From assembly GCF_024741135.1 (NCBI RefSeq), contig NZ_JANSUY010000005.1, forward strand, positions 185,566 through 249,565: a stretch of DNA of 64,000 nt, written 5' to 3'. The DNA is from Aquiflexum gelatinilyticum (GTDB lineage: Bacteria; Bacteroidota; Bacteroidia; Cytophagales; Cyclobacteriaceae). Below the pieces are notes generated by a model. It did not search any database. It was not told the origin of the DNA and saw only the letters and a list, made by a program, of their open reading frames with translations. Position numbers and translations under genes: made by a program. Shown here one piece after another: positions 52,572-61,664 of this stretch. The first letter of the stretch is position 1. Each line of letters opens with the position of its first letter.

Positions 52572-53261
52572 GTAATCTTAAAAGAATTGGTTAAGTTATT
52601 AGGTCAATCCAATAAATAACAATCTGTCGCTTTTGGATTATGAAGTGCAAATAACTTCTAATAAAAAGGACTTTCCAATATACGAAATTACTTTTAAAAA
52701 AATTATCCTACTAAAAATAGAGAAAAAACGGCTTGTTTTATAATGAGAATTCAAATAAAATTAAATCACTAAAAAATTTAACTATTTATATTATTTATAT
52801 CTAAATTAAAATTATAAAATTTTATTCTTTGGTTATTTTTGTATCAAAACATGTAATATAAATAAATACACAAAGCCAATTTTTTTTGATTTAAGAAATC
52901 CTTTTTGGAAAAATTTCAGATTTTTTTTGAAGGATTGAAATTAGCAAGAAAAGACCCAAAATAAATTAGGTAATGGACAACACCAGAAATTAAATTCATT
53001 TATAAAAAATACCAGATTTTCCAATGGATGGATTCCCAAAAAGAAAAAAAGCAGAATTGAAGGATTCTAATTAGACCCTTAAGCAAGATTTTGAATCAAA
53101 AAAATGATCTTAATATAAAATAGAAAAACTGTGATTTTTATTTGCCTTAATCAGAAAAATCAATTTAAGCTAGACCTCTTTCTGTCTAAATGTTAAAACT
53201 GCCTCAATAATTGGAAATATGGTTGATAGGTAAAAAATCAAAATATTTAGTTCTCTTTTGA
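52572..53261. other. AT-rich spacer upstream of the S8-like gene
   Basis: About 690 bases, very rich in A and T. It should carry the promoter of the S8-like gene, but I could not identify an exact TTG/TAnnTTTG pair close to the start. No coding frame, tRNA or clear repeat is seen. Confidence 0.5.
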
Positions 53262-55418
53262 TTAAGCTTCTTTGGGGATTGTAATTACAAACTCACTACC
53301 TACTCCTTCTTTACTTTTCACCAAAATTTCGCCCCCATGTGCTTTGATAATATCGTAAGAAAGGGACAACCCCAATCCCGTTCCCTGTCCAGCCGGCTTG
53401 GTAGTAAAGAAAGGCTGGAAGATTTTGTCTTTGATCGCATCAGGAATTCCCGGACCATTGTCGGATATAGAAACTTGGATTTGGTCACCAAAATTTTTCG
53501 TGGAGACGGTTAGGTGTGGTTCAATACTCTTTGAAGATTGCGCTAGGGCCTGAAATGCATTGTTGAAAATATTCTGCAATACCCGGCCAATATCCTGTGG
53601 TATAACATTCACTTTTGGAAGACTCGTATCAAAGTTAGTTTCATAGGTTACATTGATATCTTTTTCAATCCTTTTCATGCTTTGAAAAGACAATCTTAAA
53701 TATTCATAAGACAAAGCATTGATATCTGTCAATTCTTTTTCACCAGAACTTTTTTGGCTGTGCTCTAGCATTCCTTTTACAATGTCATCTACCCGTTTGC
53801 CATGATGGGTTATTTTTTCAAGGTTTGATTTGACATCTTCAAGTATCTCAGTAACCAAAGACTCGTCTCTTGCTTCTTGACTCTTGGATCTTTCCTCTTG
53901 TATTTCTCCAATCAATTCATGGCTAACTTCCGAAAAGTTATTTACAAAGTTTATAGGATTTCGCATTTCATGGGCAATCCCTGCTGTAAGTTCACCAAGG
54001 CTCGCCATTTTCTCTGATTGGATAAGCTGTAATTGTGTTGCCTTTAATTGTGAAAGGGCATTTTCCAATTTCTCGTTTTTGCTTCCGATTTCAATGTTTT
54101 TTTCCTTCAGGATAAGAAATGCCCTATTAAGTTTGTTCCTGTTTCGATAAACCAAAAACAGGATGATCAAAAAGGCAAACAATCCGAAAAAAGCAGAAAA
54201 AATAAGCCATTTCTGCCTTAGGTTAGCTTTTTCAAATTCCAACGTCTTTTTAGAAAATTCATATTCAGCCTCTAAAGTTGCAGCAAGTCTTTGTCCCTGA
54301 GTATTGTTGACACTGTCGCTATACTGTTTGAAAAGTTTGAATTTTTCCAAAGCCTCAGCAAAGTCTCCGTTTTTTTCATAAATTTTTGCCAACAATTCAT
54401 TTGAATTACGCAACTGCATAATCTGCCCCATTTTTTCTGATTGTGCCAAACCTTCGTTAGCCAAATCCAAGGCTTCTTTGATTTTTCCCTTCTTAAGGTA
54501 CAAATCAGCCAAACCGATAGTCGAATGTGACAATGGAACCCCATATCCCTTTTCTTGGGATATTGATATTGATTGTTTGTATAAAATTTCTGCTTTATCG
54601 ATGCTGTCAAGCGCTGTGTAAATATCCGCCAAAGTCCTCGAAGTCATCTCAATGAATTCCGAGCTTTGTAGCTCTAAAGCCATGGCATGGCCCAATTTCA
54701 GGTTTTCAAGTGCATCAAAAGGTCTGTTCTGCTTGAGTTCTACATCACCAATGTTATTTAAAGCGAGAATCATCCGGCCTTGATTTCCCAAAACCTTATA
54801 GATTTCCAACATCTCTAGGTACTTGGATTTCGCATCTTCAAATTTGCCTTGTTCAAAATAGATAAGAGCGATATTGTTTAACGCAGCAGCTTTCACATTT
54901 AGGTTCTTTGTGTTTTCAGCTCCTTTTATAGCATCATAGAAATTTTTCAGAGCCTCTGCATAATTTCCTTGGCTAAAGTAAACCAAACCGATATTATTCA
55001 AGATTCCCGGGACCAGATTTCCATCCGGCAAACCCTCTGCTATTGAAAGTGCTTTTTGGTAATATCCTATAGAAGCAGTAAAATCCCCCTTATTTTGGAG
55101 GGCATTCCCATATATTTTCAACGCCTCAGATTCACCTTTTTCAAATTTTGCCTTCCTGCACATTTCTATTTGCTTGTCGAGAAAAGTAAAAGCCTCCTCC
55201 GGATTACTTTCTGCAAGCATAAATCCCAGTTCATTCGCTTTATTGAGATAGATGGTATCTTTTTCAAAGCCAGGTTTTTGCCTAAGGATTTCAAGATCTG
55301 AATTCAGACTTTCAATGGTCTGTGCCTGAACTTCTAAAAAAGGCATATAAAAATAGCTGAAAACGATCAGTCGAAAACCCCAAATACTTCCCTTAATCAA
55401 TATAAGAACGGACTTCAT
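53262..55418 (-). CDS. TPR-sensor histidine kinase
   Basis: 718 residues from the ATG at 55418 ([17 protein letters not shown]); the frame extends 16 residues further. Signal segment to about 33, TPR units (about 45-380; e.g. [21 protein letters not shown]), membrane helix (about 405-425), coiled coil, and an H box with His483 that differs from the others: [17 protein letters not shown]. HATPase with [14 protein letters not shown] and [16 protein letters not shown]. Divergent from the small DPARTR-repeat gene, with which it shares a 129-base intergenic region. Confidence 0.93.
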   Translation of the reverse strand: MKSVLILIKGSIWGFRLIVFSYFYMPFLEVQAQTIESLNSDLEILRQKPGFEKDTIYLNKANELGFMLAESNPEEAFTFLDKQIEMCRKAKFEKGESEALKIYGNALQNKGDFTASIGYYQKALSIAEGLPDGNLVPGILNNIGLVYFSQGNYAEALKNFYDAIKGAENTKNLNVKAAALNNIALIYFEQGKFEDAKSKYLEMLEIYKVLGNQGRMILALNNIGDVELKQNRPFDALENLKLGHAMALELQSSEFIEMTSRTLADIYTALDSIDKAEILYKQSISISQEKGYGVPLSHSTIGLADLYLKKGKIKEALDLANEGLAQSEKMGQIMQLRNSNELLAKIYEKNGDFAEALEKFKLFKQYSDSVNNTQGQRLAATLEAEYEFSKKTLEFEKANLRQKWLIFSAFFGLFAFLIILFLVYRNRNKLNRAFLILKEKNIEIGSKNEKLENALSQLKATQLQLIQSEKMASLGELTAGIAHEMRNPINFVNNFSEVSHELIGEIQEERSKSQEARDESLVTEILEDVKSNLEKITHHGKRVDDIVKGMLEHSQKSSGEKELTDINALSYEYLRLSFQSMKRIEKDINVTYETNFDTSLPKVNVIPQDIGRVLQNIFNNAFQALAQSSKSIEPHLTVSTKNFGDQIQVSISDNGPGIPDAIKDKIFQPFFTTKPAGQGTGLGLSLSYDIIKAHGGEILVKSKEGVGSEFVITIPKEA

Positions 55419-55485
55419 AAATATTTTACAAATTAAGGTTTTGCTTGTTGGTAATTCATGGCACACATTTTCAAGGTATTAAAAT

Positions 55486-55515
55486 TTGGTTTTTTAACAT
55501 AAAAAACTACCTTTA
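55486..55515 (+). promoter_or_regulatory. Probable promoter of the DPARTR-repeat gene
   Basis: TTG at 55486-55488 and TACCTTTA at 55508-55515 are 19 bases apart. The -7 box differs from TAnnTTTG at the last base only. The ATG at 55548 follows 32 bases later. Confidence 0.5.
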
Positions 55516-55547
55516 ATATATAAAATTTGCATTTTAAATTTAAAATC

Positions 55548-55805
55548 ATGAAAAAGCACCTTATCAATTCTGAAAACAACTGGTTCATATTTTTTACTTT
55601 TGAATTAGAGTCAAGCTTTGAATTGGCAGATTCCAACACTGATGATCAGGATAATCTATTGCCTTCTGATGAAGATGGACAAACGTCTTCTGATAGTCTG
55701 GATCAGATCAATGAAAACCTGGTTCAACAGATAGTGGATCCCGCGAGAACCCGTGCTGTAGATCCTGCAAGGACCAGAGTTGACCCAGCCCGGACAAGAA
55801 GGTAA
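55548..55805 (+). CDS. Small acidic protein with three C-terminal VDPARTR repeats
   Basis: 85 residues from the ATG at 55548; the longer frame uses TTG. I do not recognise a family. Residues 1-62 are rich in Asp, Glu, Ser and Asn, with no signal peptide or membrane helix; residues 63-85 are three units VDPARTR(A), VDPARTR, VDPARTR(R). The units use different synonymous codons at nearly every position, so the peptide is under selection. It is the only plus-strand gene within the kinase array, with a candidate promoter at 55486 and a terminator at 55836. The acidic-leader/basic-repeat layout resembles precursor peptides, but no maturase gene is next to it. Function unknown. Confidence 0.72.
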   Translation: MKKHLINSENNWFIFFTFELESSFELADSNTDDQDNLLPSDEDGQTSSDSLDQINENLVQQIVDPARTRAVDPARTRVDPARTRR

Positions 55806-55835
55806 TCATTGATAGTCAAGGTATTAATCTTTGCA

Positions 55836-55882
55836 AATCCTAAGCAAGGTATCTGATCGATACCCGGTTTAGGATTTTTTTT
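55836..55882 (+). terminator. Terminator of the DPARTR-repeat gene
   Basis: An interrupted stem: AATCCTAA pairs with TTAGGATT, with an inner GGTATC/GATACC pairing, followed by eight T on the plus strand. It lies 31 bases past the stop codon at 55805 and marks an independent transcription unit. Confidence 0.75.
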
Positions 55883-55938
55883 GAAATAGCACCTATCCAA
55901 AGCAATTAGATTTATTGGCTTACCAGATATAGAAACCT

Positions 55939-58900
55939 TCAACATGGTAATATTATTCTAAATTCTGTACCTTCTCCCCTTCCGCCAATCTCTTTAGCAT
56001 CCGTGCTGTAAGAGGTATGTTTTGTTTCTACTTTCAATTCCCCACCATGAGCCTTCACAATATCATAGCTTAAGGACAAGCCCAATCCAGTCCCCTGCCC
56101 TGTAGGCTTGGTGGTAAAGAAAGGCTGGAATATTTTATCCTTGACATGTTCGGGAATCCCATTTCCATTATCAATTACTTTAATCTCCACCTTATCACCA
56201 AGGTTGATGGTTTTTACCACGACTGTTGGTCTGTATCCTTCATTGTGCTGTTTTGCCCTTTCACTTACTGCATAAAATGCATTGTTGATCAGATTCAATA
56301 ATACCCTGCCCAAGTCCTGTGGAACCGCATTTACTTTTGGAAGACTTGGGTCTAAATCTGTCTTGAAGTCGGCATTGAAGCTTTTATCCTTGGCCCTTAA
56401 TCCGTGGTAAGACAATCGCAAGTATTCATCCGCCAAGGCATTGATATCTGTGGGTTCCTTTTGGCTAGAGTTGTTTCGGCTGTGTGCCAACATTCCCTTT
56501 ACAATTGCATCTGCCCGTTTGCCGTGGTGGTGGATTTTTTGTTGGTTTTGGATGATGTCGTTCGCTATAGATTCCAACTCCTTTTTTTGACCTAATTCCA
56601 AAGTGATTTTTGACAATTCCTCCTTCAATTCATCCGCTAACTCAACACTCAACTCAGAGAAGTTATTGACAAAATTCAGTGGGTTTTGGATTTCGTGGGC
56701 GATACCGGCTGTGAGTTCACCCAAGGAAGCCATTTTTTCAGATTGGATAAGTTGGGATTGGGTGGCTTTGAGTTCATCTATGGATTTATTGAGTTGCGAA
56801 GTCCGGTGCATTACTTTTTCTTCCAAAATCCTGTTTTCCTTTTTCAGGTATTGGGACCTGACATGGACAATACCGTAAGTCAGCCCGCCAAACAGCGAAG
56901 CAAAAAGCAAATATGCCCACCAAGTCTGCCACCAAGGAGGAAGGATTTCAAAATCCAAGGTGGCAGGTTCACTCCAAATGCCATTGAATCCCCGTGTGGC
57001 CACCTTGAATTTGTAATCTCCCGGGGTAAGGTTATAGTAAATCCTGGAGTTTGATTTGGGACTGACGTCTGACCAAGCTTGGTCTGCCCCTTCTAAAATG
57101 TACCTGTACACAATTTTATCCCTTCCCAAAACAGATTGGTTGACAAAACTGAAATTGAAGGAGTTTTGGTCATATGGAAGTTTGAGCTGATTAGGCATCT
57201 GAAAACCGGGGCTGATGCTGTCCCATTGGATGTTGTTTTGGGCAAGATAACTGGAATCTTTAGGAAAATTGTCTTTTGTAAATCCTTTTGAAAAATCACT
57301 GTTCCAAAGCGTATCTCCCTCAGAAAGGCTGTTTTTTAGAAAAGAAGTATGCATGAATACCGGGTTTTGATCCATGATATTCATCCCTTTGATTTTTACC
57401 ACAGGGGCAAGGCTGTCCATGATGGGGTCCTGATGCACCACAGTCATGATCGGTGAAGCTCCCCAAAAAACCGGACCTTTTTTGGTTGGAAATGCAGTGG
57501 ACTGGTTGTAATCATTGTATGGAATCCCTGAAGATTTGCCATAATTGGAAAAATGCCAAACCTGATCGGGATTGTTGGGTGTCGGCCGATCGACTACGAT
57601 TATCCCGTTTTCAGAACCGACATGGATCTTTCCGTTTACTTCAGTCAGGTCATATAGTGCCGGTGGCATCAGGCCGTTTTTGGCCGAAACGTGGGTGATG
57701 GAAGTTTCATCCAAACTAAAGATCGAGAAGCCCTCATCCCCTCCGACAATAACTTCTCCGGATGCAGACTCAAAAACCATGGAGTTATAATTACTCAGCA
57801 ATCCCTCCTTTTTTTGTAAGGTCACATTGGTATTGGTTTTGGGATCGATGATGTTGATCCCCGCATCTGAACAAACCCATATCTTTCCTTTCCGGTCATT
57901 GATGACGACAAAGGAGGTGTTGGATACTAGTCCATTTGATTTGTCCAATTTTTGGAAGGAATTTGAAGTAGGATCAAAAACCAACAATCCGTTTCCTGTT
58001 CCCATCCAAAACTTACCATCTGCATTTTGTATGCCATTAAATACAGCGTTTACAAGGCCTTTTTGAACGGTATTGTAATGGGTGATGGATTTCGCCTGGA
58101 CATCTATGATGGCAAACCCACCCATAATACCAGCAAGAAATTTATCTTCCCCGATCGCAATCAATTGGCGAAAATCATTTCCGCTCAATTCACTAGGAAG
58201 TTTCAAAAGTGAAAGTTTTTCTTTTTCCGGGTCATAAATGTTGATGCCTCTGTAAGTCGCCATCCAGATTCTTCCTTGGGAATCTTCATCGATTCCCCAG
58301 ACATCATTGCTTTCCAAGCCATTATTGGTTGAAAAATTTTCCGCCATCATTCCCTTTGGATCAATCAAGAGAATGCCATCCTTGTCTGTACCTATCCATA
58401 TTTCACCCCCTTTGCCCATCATGGAGGAAGAGGGAAAACCCACCACCCGGATCGGTGATCCTGTCAGGATTTTCTTAATTTTGGACGAAACCGGGTCATA
58501 CACCGTAACGGTATCGTTGGATATCAGCCAAAGTCTATCCATATTATCCTCAAATACATCTGTGGTCCGTCCAAAATATCCCTGTCCAGCTCCCAAATGC
58601 ATGACCTTGCTGTTTTGCAGGGAAACACTGAAAGCATCAGTTGAAAACGCGGTGATCCAGACATTCCCGGATTTGTCCTCTGTAAAGTTATAGGCAGTCC
58701 TCACAACAAGGCCTTCAGGTTCTCCGATAAACCGGATGGCTTTTCGTTCGGGATCAAGTATTCCGATTTTTTGTCCCAAACCTATCCAAATATTTTTTTG
58801 ACTGTCCTCTTTGACTCCAAAAGCGATATTCATATTGGGATTGGTCCGGTGAAGGTCGACCTCAGAAATCAGCCTGTTTTCCATATCGAGGAAGAACAAG

Positions 58901-59688
58901 CCATTATTTGTCCCCCACAAAATTCCCTGATGGTCTAATTCCATCCGTACAAATCCTTTTTCGTAAGCAAAATGCTCTAAGATACCTAACGTAATATCCA
59001 ATCGATAAACCCCGGTAACTAAACCTGAAATAATCAACCTACCTTCTTTATCCAATATCAGATCGGAGATAATTTCAATGGAGCCGTTTTCATTTTTTCC
59101 AAAGAAATTATAAGTCAAAAACTCAGAACCATTGTATTTGTGCAATCCCCGTTCTGTTCCAATCCAGACGCTCCCAAAATTATCAGTCTGCAGGGAGTAA
59201 ACTTTATTTCCCAACAAACCTTCAGCTTGACCCAATCTAACAATGGCAGATGTTCCTCCCATCCAGACTGAAGGCAGGTCCGCAGAAGTCACAACTGGAT
59301 TAGGTAAGATGAATTTCCGGACTTTGACAGGAAACTTATCAATAGAATCGGCTTTGAAAGGTATGGATTCAAGTTTATCCCAATCAAATGAAGTAGAAGT
59401 GATGGGATTTTTGAGCGTTTTAAACTCATTTATTGTAAAGGGCTTTGAGGGCAGAGTTTCAACATCAAAGGCAATTTTGACAGGCTTGGGAACGCTATCC
59501 TCCGGATAGGTTTTCCATTGGATGGGTTTTCCTTCCGGCATTTGGAAGGGAACAGCTTTTGGGATTTCATATCCTGACCCATTTTCCGGAAAAGGGGTGT
59601 CGGTTTTGTTGATACAGGAGATGGCCACTATCAATGGCATAAACAACAGATAAAAAATTGGGTGCGTAAATCCGATCTTGGGTTTCAT
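55939..59688 (-). CDS. Hybrid-propeller sensor histidine kinase, lipoprotein-like
   Basis: 1249 residues. The signal segment ends in AISC (Cys at about 25), a weak lipobox, followed by an extended Pro/Lys-rich region (30-140) and a two-component regulator propeller (about 150-780; e.g. GSVWIGTERGLHKY, GKIWVCSDAGINII). Y_Y_Y domain about 836-916, membrane helix about 921-940, coiled coil, His998 in [17 protein letters not shown] and HATPase (IDNGNGIPEHVKDK). It is coupled to the upstream TPR kinase by a 4-base overlap. The G1 box reads DNGNG rather than DNGPG. Confidence 0.94.
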   Translation of the reverse strand: MKPKIGFTHPIFYLLFMPLIVAISCINKTDTPFPENGSGYEIPKAVPFQMPEGKPIQWKTYPEDSVPKPVKIAFDVETLPSKPFTINEFKTLKNPITSTSFDWDKLESIPFKADSIDKFPVKVRKFILPNPVVTSADLPSVWMGGTSAIVRLGQAEGLLGNKVYSLQTDNFGSVWIGTERGLHKYNGSEFLTYNFFGKNENGSIEIISDLILDKEGRLIISGLVTGVYRLDITLGILEHFAYEKGFVRMELDHQGILWGTNNGLFFLDMENRLISEVDLHRTNPNMNIAFGVKEDSQKNIWIGLGQKIGILDPERKAIRFIGEPEGLVVRTAYNFTEDKSGNVWITAFSTDAFSVSLQNSKVMHLGAGQGYFGRTTDVFEDNMDRLWLISNDTVTVYDPVSSKIKKILTGSPIRVVGFPSSSMMGKGGEIWIGTDKDGILLIDPKGMMAENFSTNNGLESNDVWGIDEDSQGRIWMATYRGINIYDPEKEKLSLLKLPSELSGNDFRQLIAIGEDKFLAGIMGGFAIIDVQAKSITHYNTVQKGLVNAVFNGIQNADGKFWMGTGNGLLVFDPTSNSFQKLDKSNGLVSNTSFVVINDRKGKIWVCSDAGINIIDPKTNTNVTLQKKEGLLSNYNSMVFESASGEVIVGGDEGFSIFSLDETSITHVSAKNGLMPPALYDLTEVNGKIHVGSENGIIVVDRPTPNNPDQVWHFSNYGKSSGIPYNDYNQSTAFPTKKGPVFWGASPIMTVVHQDPIMDSLAPVVKIKGMNIMDQNPVFMHTSFLKNSLSEGDTLWNSDFSKGFTKDNFPKDSSYLAQNNIQWDSISPGFQMPNQLKLPYDQNSFNFSFVNQSVLGRDKIVYRYILEGADQAWSDVSPKSNSRIYYNLTPGDYKFKVATRGFNGIWSEPATLDFEILPPWWQTWWAYLLFASLFGGLTYGIVHVRSQYLKKENRILEEKVMHRTSQLNKSIDELKATQSQLIQSEKMASLGELTAGIAHEIQNPLNFVNNFSELSVELADELKEELSKITLELGQKKELESIANDIIQNQQKIHHHGKRADAIVKGMLAHSRNNSSQKEPTDINALADEYLRLSYHGLRAKDKSFNADFKTDLDPSLPKVNAVPQDLGRVLLNLINNAFYAVSERAKQHNEGYRPTVVVKTINLGDKVEIKVIDNGNGIPEHVKDKIFQPFFTTKPTGQGTGLGLSLSYDIVKAHGGELKVETKHTSYSTDAKEIGGRGEGTEFRIILPC

Positions 59689-61664
59689 ATGCTTTGGGGT
59701 GATGGTTTGTGATTCAACAGTATTGTAAACGTAGTGCCTTTCCCTATTTCGGATTCGACTTTCAACTCTCCCCCATGGGCCTTCACGATATCATGCGTAA
59801 TGCTCAGTCCAAGACCTGTACCTTCTGTACCTTTTTTGGTAGTGAAGAAAGGCTGCAGGATTTTGTCTTTGATGTCGTCAGGGATGCCGGGTCCATTGTC
59901 CGCGACTTCGATGGTTATTGTATCTCCCTGCTTTTTGGTGCGTACACTTAGAGACGCTGCATGCAGCGTCGTTACGGTCCTCATTGCGTCAAAAGCATTG
60001 TTGAATAGGTTGATGATTACTCTTGTAAAGTCCTCTTTGATCAGGGATACTTCCTTTACCTCAGGATCCAAGTTCAGGATTACATCGACATTGATAGGGT
60101 TTTTACCGGCGCGCATTCCGTGAAAACTTAGGTTTACATATTCCTTGATCAGGGCATTGAGGTCAGTCGGTTCTTTTTCCCCTGATCCTCCACGGGAATG
60201 TTGTAACATCGAGGTCACAATGCTATTGGCGCGACTGCCGTGTTCGTGGATTTTTTGCAAGTTGGACTGGATATCCTCAAGGTTTTCTAGGATGATTGTC
60301 TCGTCTCTGGTCTCTCGCTTCTCCATCTCTTCCAAGGTCTCGCCAATTATCTCAATAGACACCTCCGAGAAGTTATTGACAAAATTCAGCGGGTTCTTGA
60401 TCTCGTGGGCAATGCCGGCGGTAAGTTGGCCGAGAGAGGCGAGTTTTTCCTGCTGGATCAGTTGGGCTTGGGTGGATTTTAATTTCTCAAGAGTCGACTG
60501 AATTTTTTCTTTTTGCTCCTGTAGCAGGGCATTGGCTTTTTTCTTTAGCTTATTGTTTCGAAAGAGTATAAATGCAAGTATAAGTAAGGAAATTAACGCG
60601 GCTGATATGCTAAAAATCCATAAGCGCTGTACCTGGTTTTGATAAGCTATATTCGCTGCCTCGATTTCATACTGACGTTCTTGTTCATCATAGTCAATGA
60701 AGGCTTCCAATCCTGTTTGTATCCTGAGATCATCGAGGCCGTCCATATAGGCGATTGCTGACTTGCTAAACTGAAGTGCTTTTTCAGGGTCTGTTATCTC
60801 ACAGAATTCCGAAAGTAAAATTTCACCCTCGATTATATCCGAAAAAATGCCGCTTTCTTTTGCTATTTCCTGTGCCTTGCTAGCAAAAAAGAGGGCTGTA
60901 TCAAGTTTTTCTATCTTTTGATAAATCCGAGCTATATTATAATTGCAACGAAATAAATGCCTTGAATTTCTACTGTTTTGTAATGCTTGTTTGTTTAATA
61001 TTAGTGCGCTATCATACATCCCTGCTTCGAAATATATTTCTCCAAGGACGCGAGTTGTAAAGGGCGTCGCCACAACTAGATTTAGCCGCTCGGAATTAAC
61101 TTTTGCTAATTTGCTATAATAAAAGGCTGAATCGAGTTGATTCATTTTTAAAAAGGTTGAAGCAATGCCTGCCCCGCCAATGGATGCATACCACGGATTA
61201 ATTGCCTCGGATAAAATCTTTGATTCTTTAAAGTAACTCAGTGCCTTTTCGTAATCTTTTGCTTGGGTGTAAAGGGTGCCTAAATGATAAAGTAAGTTTG
61301 GCTTTCCCGGCCAATCAGGATTTCTTTCAGCTATCTTAAGCGCTTCCAGAGTTATTTGTAGTGCTTTTGAATCGTTGCCAATAGCCAGATGAGTTAAAAT
61401 AATTCCAGACAATGCATGGAGTTCTGCCTTTGGGAAATTGATTTGTCGAGCCAGTAATACTGCATTATTACCATAATACAATGCTGAATCTGGTCGATTC
61501 CATTTATAGAACTGGCATATATCAGCCAATAGCATTGCCCTGGTAGTATCTTGTGTGGCAATAGATAGTTCATGTTTAAGGCTGTCAATCTCCATCCTAG
61601 TTTGAGCCATGCCAAGTAGCTGAATGCCAGCAAAGAGAATGATAAGGACTATGTATTTTTTCAT
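59685..61664 (-). CDS. TPR-sensor histidine kinase
   Basis: 659 residues. Signal peptide about 1-20, TPR repeats (about 25-320), membrane helix (about 346-367), coiled coil, H box of the second subtype with His420 in [17 protein letters not shown], and HATPase with [17 protein letters not shown] and TTKKGTEGTGLGLSI. It overlaps its neighbours by 4 bases on both sides (ATGA), so it is one operon with them. The segment TVTTLHAASL before the G1 box is encoded by an 18-bp DNA palindrome. Confidence 0.94.
   Translation of the reverse strand: MKKYIVLIILFAGIQLLGMAQTRMEIDSLKHELSIATQDTTRAMLLADICQFYKWNRPDSALYYGNNAVLLARQINFPKAELHALSGIILTHLAIGNDSKALQITLEALKIAERNPDWPGKPNLLYHLGTLYTQAKDYEKALSYFKESKILSEAINPWYASIGGAGIASTFLKMNQLDSAFYYSKLAKVNSERLNLVVATPFTTRVLGEIYFEAGMYDSALILNKQALQNSRNSRHLFRCNYNIARIYQKIEKLDTALFFASKAQEIAKESGIFSDIIEGEILLSEFCEITDPEKALQFSKSAIAYMDGLDDLRIQTGLEAFIDYDEQERQYEIEAANIAYQNQVQRLWIFSISAALISLLILAFILFRNNKLKKKANALLQEQKEKIQSTLEKLKSTQAQLIQQEKLASLGQLTAGIAHEIKNPLNFVNNFSEVSIEIIGETLEEMEKRETRDETIILENLEDIQSNLQKIHEHGSRANSIVTSMLQHSRGGSGEKEPTDLNALIKEYVNLSFHGMRAGKNPINVDVILNLDPEVKEVSLIKEDFTRVIINLFNNAFDAMRTVTTLHAASLSVRTKKQGDTITIEVADNGPGIPDDIKDKILQPFFTTKKGTEGTGLGLSITHDIVKAHGGELKVESEIGKGTTFTILLNHKPSPQSI
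59762..59873. repeat. 112-bp perfect match to 63786-63897, copy 1
   Basis: Identical over 112 bases to the window-edge kinase gene, within the HATPase part of the coding sequence; the similarity continues beyond with few changes up to about 59970. Confidence 0.9.
59953..59970. repeat. 18-bp palindromic mini-element in kinase loop
   Basis: GACGCTGCATGCAGCGTC is a perfect palindrome in frame within the kinase gene at 59685. It resembles the core of short palindromic repeats scattered in many Bacteroidota and cyanobacterial genomes (recalled, not searched). A degenerate copy is at 63976-63995. Confidence 0.75.

Noticed and set aside
55735..55802. DPARTR repeat as a recent DNA slippage product
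   Set aside because: The three units differ at most synonymous positions, so they are not a fresh tandem duplication.
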